Source of the DNA: Desulfobacterales bacterium
GTDB taxonomy: Bacteria > Desulfobacterota > Desulfobacteria > Desulfobacterales > JAUWMJ01
Direction: 5' to 3'
DNA: 10,037 nt
Assembly (NCBI GenBank): GCA_030613225.1
Contig: JAUWMJ010000067.1
Location: 1 to 10,037, forward strand
The notes beneath the pieces were generated by a model. It saw nothing but the letters and a program-made list of their open reading frames with translations, was not told where the DNA came from and did not search any database. A program made the position numbers and the translations under genes. Positions 6,459-10,037 of the stretch are shown piece after piece. Numbering within the stretch: position 1 is the first letter of the stretch; each line of letters opens with the position of its first letter.

Positions 6459-6534
6459 GCGGGCATAGCTCAGCTGGTAGAGTACAAGCTTCCCAAGCTT
6501 GGTGTCGCGAGTTCGAATCTCGTTGCCCGCTCCA
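6459..6534 (+). tRNA. tRNA-Gly (anticodon CCC)
   Basis: The 76-nt gene folds as a complete cloverleaf: acceptor GCGGGCA/TGCCCGC (7 perfect pairs), D-stem GCTC/GAGT with one G-T pair, anticodon stem CAAGC/GCTTG with loop TTCCCAA (anticodon CCC, reading GGG), T-stem GCGAG/CTCGT with one G-T pair and loop TTCGAAT, and an encoded TCCA end. Discriminator T73 fits bacterial glycine tRNAs, and the sequence resembles E. coli tRNA-Gly(CCC). It stands alone between the MerR gene and rimP, with its own promoter. Confidence 0.96.
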
Positions 6535-6682
6535 TGAGAATTCCGCCTTTTCATTTATAAGGGCTGGTATATTGGTAGAGCTTTTACGTATGTTTGGTTT
6601 GGAGTTAACTTTTTCCTATGGGTAATAACATGAACAGTTAAATCTTATAGCTCCACTGCAAAAGATATACCTGAATGAAAGG

Positions 6683-6710
6683 AACGGGCGGCAGCCCGTT
6701 TTTTATTTTT
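6683..6710 (+). terminator. Intrinsic terminator between tRNA-Gly and rimP
   Basis: AACGGGC (6683-6689) pairs perfectly with GCCCGTT (6694-6700) around GGCA, followed by TTTTATTTTT (6701-6710). It lies about 150 nt after the tRNA and only 20 nt before the rimP start. I see no convincing promoter in that gap or between the tRNA and the hairpin, so rimP-nusA-infB is probably transcribed through it, making it a possible attenuator. Confidence 0.85.
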
Positions 6711-6730
6711 AGGGGCAAGAGAAAAGGCTG

Positions 6731-7267
6731 GTGAAAAAATTTAAAAAAAACAAGGCTAAAAAACCTGCTTCCCGGGAAAGCTCTTTTTCTGTGGAAAGCA
6801 GAGTTAAAATAGCAAACAGTGTAAAAGATCTGGCTGAACCATTGTGCGAAAGTGAGGGGGTAGAACTTGTATATGTTGAGTATCAGCCGGAAGCAGGTGG
6901 AATGATACTTAGGCTTTATATAGATAAACCAAAAGGTGTGACTATTGATGATTGCATTTATATCAGTCGCCAGTTAGGCGATATTCTGGATGTAAATCTT
7001 GAAGGCGCCGGGGCATACAGGCTGGAGGTCTCATCTCCAGGATCTGATCGTCCTCTATGGAAAAAGAATGACTTTAACAGATTCAAGGGAAACGTCGCCA
7101 GGATCCAGACATGTCGACCTTTTGACGGGCGAAAAAATTTTAAGGGAGTTCTGCTCGGCATATCAGATGAAACAGTAAACCTTATGGTTGATAACAAGAA
7201 TGTCGCCATTCCATTCCAGGAAATTACAAGAGCGCGGCTTGTAAATTACGGAGAAAATCGATGTTGA
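6731..7267 (+). CDS. rimP: Ribosome maturation factor RimP
   Basis: RimP binds the free 30S subunit in the cytoplasm and helps its maturation. The 178-aa product shows the N-terminal alpha/beta domain (about 25-100, with LCESEGVELVYVEYQPEAGG and LRLYIDKPKGVTIDDC), the signature YRLEVSSPGSDRPL, and the C-terminal SH3-like barrel (KNFKGVLLGISDETVNLMV). The chosen GTG at 6731 has AAAAGG 3 nt upstream and gives a Lys-rich N-terminal tail of about 20 residues not needed for the fold. An internal GTG at 6791 would give about 158 residues, nearer the family norm, so the start is uncertain. The stop overlaps the nusA start in ATGTTGA (7 nt), which implies translational coupling. A terminator hairpin sits directly upstream. 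Confidence 0.96.
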   Translation: MKKFKKNKAKKPASRESSFSVESRVKIANSVKDLAEPLCESEGVELVYVEYQPEAGGMILRLYIDKPKGVTIDDCIYISRQLGDILDVNLEGAGAYRLEVSSPGSDRPLWKKNDFNRFKGNVARIQTCRPFDGRKNFKGVLLGISDETVNLMVDNKNVAIPFQEITRARLVNYGENRC

Positions 7268-8643
7268 TAACAGATATAAAATATGTCGTTGATCAAGTTA
7301 GTCGAGATAAAGGTATTGACCGTGATATCCTGATCCAGGCACTTGAAGAAGCTTTAAAATCTGCTGCCAGGAAAAAATACGGAAATCAAATTGATATTGA
7401 TGTACATTATAATGAAGAGGTCGGTGAAATAGAAGTCTTCCAGTTTAAAGAAGTAGCAGAAGAAATAACCGAACCTGACCTCCAGATCAGTCTTGAAGAA
7501 GGACGTAAACTTGATGCGGAGTGTGAAATCGGTGACAGCCTCGGAACAAAAATGGACACAACCACTTTTGGTCGAATAGCTGCACAATCAGCTAAACAGG
7601 TTATTATCCAGAAAATTAAGGATGCGGAAAAAGTTGCAACCTATTCAAGCTTTATAACCCGAAAGGGCGAAATTATCAATGGAATTGTCCAGCGCATTGA
7701 TCGTGGTGACATTATTGTTAATCTTGGCCAAACGGAGGGTGTTCTTCCGGCACGAGAACAGGTTCCAAGAGAAATCTACAGGCGAGGTGATCGCATAAGG
7801 GCATATATACTGGACGTTTTGCAGGATACACGAGGTCCACAGATTGTCCTTTCAAGAACTCACCCAAACTTTCTCATTAATCTTTTTAAAACAGAAGTTC
7901 CTGAAATCAACGAAGGCATTGTAAGCATCATGGGAGCAGTACGTGAACCAGGGGTTAGGGCAAAGTTTGCCGTAGCATCAACCAGTTCAGATATTGATCC
8001 TGTAGGAGCCTGCGTCGGCATGAAGGGCAGCCGTGTCCAAAATGTTGTTCAGGAACTCAAAGGTGAAAAAATAGATATCATATCCTGGCATGTTGATCCA
8101 GCCAAATTTGTGTGTAATGCCCTGGCTCCTGCTGAAATATCAAGAGTTATTATTGATGAAGATAATCGTTCAATGGAAGTAATTGTTCCTGATGAATATT
8201 TGTCAATAGCAATCGGGAAAAAAGGACAGAATGTACGGCTGGCTTCCAAGCTGGCAGGATGGCACCTTGACGTTAAGAGCGAAACACTTTACAGCGAAGC
8301 CATGAAAAGCGGTTATGAGTCTCTTGTTGCTTTGCCGGGAGTAGGCGTAAGCATGGCTGACGCACTGTATGAAAAAGGTCTCTTTTCTGCTGAAGAAATC
8401 AGCAATGCTAGTGTAGAAGATTTGATCCAAATCAGGGGAATTGGTGAAGGAAAGGCAGAAAAAATAATAGTCGCAGCAAATCATTTTGTTAAAACAGCTG
8501 CCGAAAAAGATGAATCAGAAGATGTAACCGAAGTTGAATCAGAAGATGTAACTGAAGCTGAATCAGAAAATGTAACCGAAGATAAATCAGAAGATGTAAC
8601 CGAAGCTGAATCAGAAAATGTAACCGAAGATAAATCTAAATAA
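7261..8643 (+). CDS. nusA: Transcription termination/antitermination factor NusA
   Basis: NusA binds RNA polymerase near the RNA exit channel and modulates pausing, intrinsic termination and antitermination. The 460-aa product has the N-terminal polymerase-binding domain (about 1-125), an S1 domain (about 134-199, GEIINGIVQRIDRGDIIVNL), KH1 (about 200-275, with GMKG at 253-256), KH2 (about 300-345, IAIGKKGQNVRLASKL) and a helix-hairpin-helix C-terminal module (about 352-412, LVALPGVGVSMADALYEKG and IRGIGEGKAEKI). The last 44 residues are an acidic tail built of 8-residue repeats. The E. coli protein has two acidic-repeat domains; only one such module is seen here before the tail. The ATG overlaps the rimP stop by 7 nt. 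infB follows after 105 nt; the ylxR gene often found between them is absent. No terminator separates nusA from infB, so one transcript is likely. Confidence 0.98.
   Translation: MLITDIKYVVDQVSRDKGIDRDILIQALEEALKSAARKKYGNQIDIDVHYNEEVGEIEVFQFKEVAEEITEPDLQISLEEGRKLDAECEIGDSLGTKMDTTTFGRIAAQSAKQVIIQKIKDAEKVATYSSFITRKGEIINGIVQRIDRGDIIVNLGQTEGVLPAREQVPREIYRRGDRIRAYILDVLQDTRGPQIVLSRTHPNFLINLFKTEVPEINEGIVSIMGAVREPGVRAKFAVASTSSDIDPVGACVGMKGSRVQNVVQELKGEKIDIISWHVDPAKFVCNALAPAEISRVIIDEDNRSMEVIVPDEYLSIAIGKKGQNVRLASKLAGWHLDVKSETLYSEAMKSGYESLVALPGVGVSMADALYEKGLFSAEEISNASVEDLIQIRGIGEGKAEKIIVAANHFVKTAAEKDESEDVTEVESEDVTEAESENVTEDKSEDVTEAESENVTEDKSK
8512..8631 (+). repeat. Five 24-bp tandem repeats encoding the NusA acidic tail
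   Basis: Five in-frame 24-bp units encode ESEDVTEV, ESEDVTEA, ESENVTED, KSEDVTEA and ESENVTED. Units 3 and 5 are identical in DNA, and the 48-bp block 8536-8583 differs from 8584-8631 at only two positions. This indicates a recent duplication of a two-unit block. Confidence 0.95.
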
Positions 8644-8748
8644 TATTGAAACATAGGCGCTGAGCGACATCATATCAATAATTTGTTGTCGGCTTTTGCC
8701 TGGTTTAAAGTTATTTTTCAAGAGAGTCCTAAGCTAATAGGGGGATGG

Positions 8749-10037
8749 ATGGCAAAGAGCAGAATATATGAACTTGCCAGAGAATTCAACATGACAAACA
8801 CTGTTCTTATCGAAAAGGTAAAGGAGATGGGTATTAGTGTGAAGAGCCATATGAGTGCTCTGGATGATGAAGCTGTAACTATGGTTAAAGCTGAGCTTTT
8901 CAGTAAAAAACCTGAAGCTATTGAGGAAGTACGCATTAAGCCCACTGTTATCAGGCGACGCAAAAGACCTGCTCCCCAAAAAGCAGCCGCAGAACCGTTA
9001 GTTCAGCCGGACGAAGAAGTATTGTCTGAAACAAAGCCTGAAGCCAAACCTCCTTTAGATAAAACACCCGAAGAAAGCAAAACCCCAAAGGTAAGTCTCG
9101 AAGACAAAAAGACTGAGGAAAAAATCGCTGATGAAGTCGGGGCTAAGAAAGATGTCAAAGAAAAGGTTGAAAAACCGACTACTTTAAAGGCAGTTACAAC
9201 AAAAAAGAAAAAAGTTAAGAAGAAGGAAGTTGCGGCAAAGATAATTCAATTACCAACAGCTCCTGTTAAAAAAACACCACGAAAGATAAAAGCAAAAGAT
9301 AAAAAACCTGAAACAAAAGTTAAAATATCGCAACCACCCGGCAAACCTGCTCCGAAAGTAATATCTTTGAAAGCAGATTTGCCTCCACAGGAAGTAAAAG
9401 GAAAGAATCGAAAGAAAAAGCCAGGCGAAAAAGATGGAGATCGAAAATTTTTCGAAAAGAAGATCTCTTTTAGAAAAAAAGCTGTTGTTGAAGCTAAAGA
9501 TCTGTATTCCAGGAGACGTCGTGGCCGAAAAGACCGAAAAACAGGAAAGGGAAAATTTGTCGGAACAGGACAGAAAACCCAGATAACTACAGCAAAAGCT
9601 ATTAAGCGAAGAATAAAAATCGATGAAGCCATTGTTCTTTCAGATCTGGCAAAACGTATGGGAATTAAAGCCGGTGAAATGATTAAAACTATGATGACAA
9701 TGGGCGTCATGGCAACTGTAAATCAAACCATAGATTTCGATACGGCCGTTCTTGTTGCCGCAGAGTTTGACTATGAAGTTGAACGCGCTACTTTTGAAGA
9801 AGAGATTGTTTTAAAGGTGGAAGAGGATGATCCTGATAAGCTGGTAGAAAGGTCTCCGGTAGTTACGATCATGGGTCATGTTGATCATGGCAAAACATCT
9901 CTTCTAGACGTAATACGTAAAACCAGAGTCACCGATATTGAAGCAGGAGGAATTACACAACATATCGGTGCTTATAATGTCAAGACTGATACTGGCCGGA
10001 TAGTCTTTTTGGATACTCCGGGGCACGAAGCTTTTAC
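8749..10037 (+). CDS. infB: Translation initiation factor IF-2, 3' part beyond window
   Basis: IF-2 is the GTPase that brings fMet-tRNA to the 30S subunit and promotes subunit joining. 429 codons are visible, open to the right edge. An IF2_N domain opens the protein (1-50, [20 protein letters not shown]). A long Lys/Glu/Pro-rich linker with little predicted fold follows (about 51-280), then a second IF2_N domain (about 285-346, [19 protein letters not shown]). The G domain begins with G1 GHVDHGKT (376-383), the G2 region [10 protein letters not shown] (400-409) and G3 DTPGH (422-426); G4 onward is outside the window. ATG 8749 is chosen because it starts the conserved MAK N-terminus, and AGGGGG (8739-8744) lies 4 nt upstream; the overlapping ATG at 8745 is out of frame. 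The gene belongs to the rimP-nusA-infB operon. Confidence 0.98.
   Translation, partial: MAKSRIYELAREFNMTNTVLIEKVKEMGISVKSHMSALDDEAVTMVKAELFSKKPEAIEEVRIKPTVIRRRKRPAPQKAAAEPLVQPDEEVLSETKPEAKPPLDKTPEESKTPKVSLEDKKTEEKIADEVGAKKDVKEKVEKPTTLKAVTTKKKKVKKKEVAAKIIQLPTAPVKKTPRKIKAKDKKPETKVKISQPPGKPAPKVISLKADLPPQEVKGKNRKKKPGEKDGDRKFFEKKISFRKKAVVEAKDLYSRRRRGRKDRKTGKGKFVGTGQKTQITTAKAIKRRIKIDEAIVLSDLAKRMGIKAGEMIKTMMTMGVMATVNQTIDFDTAVLVAAEFDYEVERATFEEEIVLKVEEDDPDKLVERSPVVTIMGHVDHGKTSLLDVIRKTRVTDIEAGGITQHIGAYNVKTDTGRIVFLDTPGHEAF

Noticed and set aside
6141..6554. Minus-strand frame over the MerR gene and tRNA
   Set aside because: It contains EIRTRDTKLGKLVLYQLSY, a string typical of spurious ORFs antisense to tRNA genes, and overlaps two supported genes.
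6560..6595. Segment resembling a tRNA D-arm (TTGGTAGAGC) after tRNA-Gly
   Set aside because: No matching acceptor stem, anticodon arm or T-arm (GTTCRA) follows; too short to call a tRNA remnant.

Overview
The window looks like a chromosomal segment of a Gram-negative Desulfobacterota (Deltaproteobacteria) organism, probably near Desulfobacterales. This is inferred from the style of the PheS/PheT, NusA and IF-2 proteins, the pheS-pheT-MerR-tRNA and rimP-nusA-infB gene orders, an outer-membrane beta-barrel gene, and intergenic short-period inverted elements of a kind I associate with that group. No 16S or other decisive marker is present, so the placement is tentative.

Layout. (1) Positions 1-522, minus strand: a two-gene operon, a 112-aa unrecognised protein followed by a DUF3795-type Cys-rich protein that runs off the left edge. 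A candidate promoter and a dyad lie upstream of it. (2) Positions 523-1077: a long non-coding stretch with a 73-nt two-stem structure and a GC-rich stem-loop block that looks like a dispersed repeat. (3) Positions 1078-1674: an exported YfaZ-like outer-membrane protein, closed by a strong intrinsic terminator. (4) Positions 1761-2194: the leader region of pheST, with a candidate promoter and an 8-bp-period inverted element. (5) Positions 2195-5633: pheS and pheT, the two subunits of phenylalanyl-tRNA synthetase, one base apart. (6) Positions 5634-6021: a second, sequence-unrelated inverted element. (7) A short MerR-type regulator, then tRNA-Gly(CCC) with its own promoter, then an intrinsic terminator only 20 nt before the next gene. 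(8) rimP, nusA and infB (5' part only), the conserved ribosome maturation, transcription elongation and translation initiation operon.

How it fits together. Most of the window is core information processing: charging of tRNA-Phe, a glycine tRNA, 30S maturation, transcription termination/antitermination and initiation factor 2. A tRNA gene followed by a terminator and then rimP-nusA-infB parallels the metY-rimP-nusA-infB order of Escherichia coli, but with a different tRNA. The accessory content is in the intergenic regions and in the minus-strand gene pair. I did not find a convincing undescribed defence, mobile or biosynthetic system. The best leads are the two paired-arm repeat elements bracketing pheST, the structured element at 694-766, the terminator abutting rimP, and an expanding acidic repeat tail on NusA.
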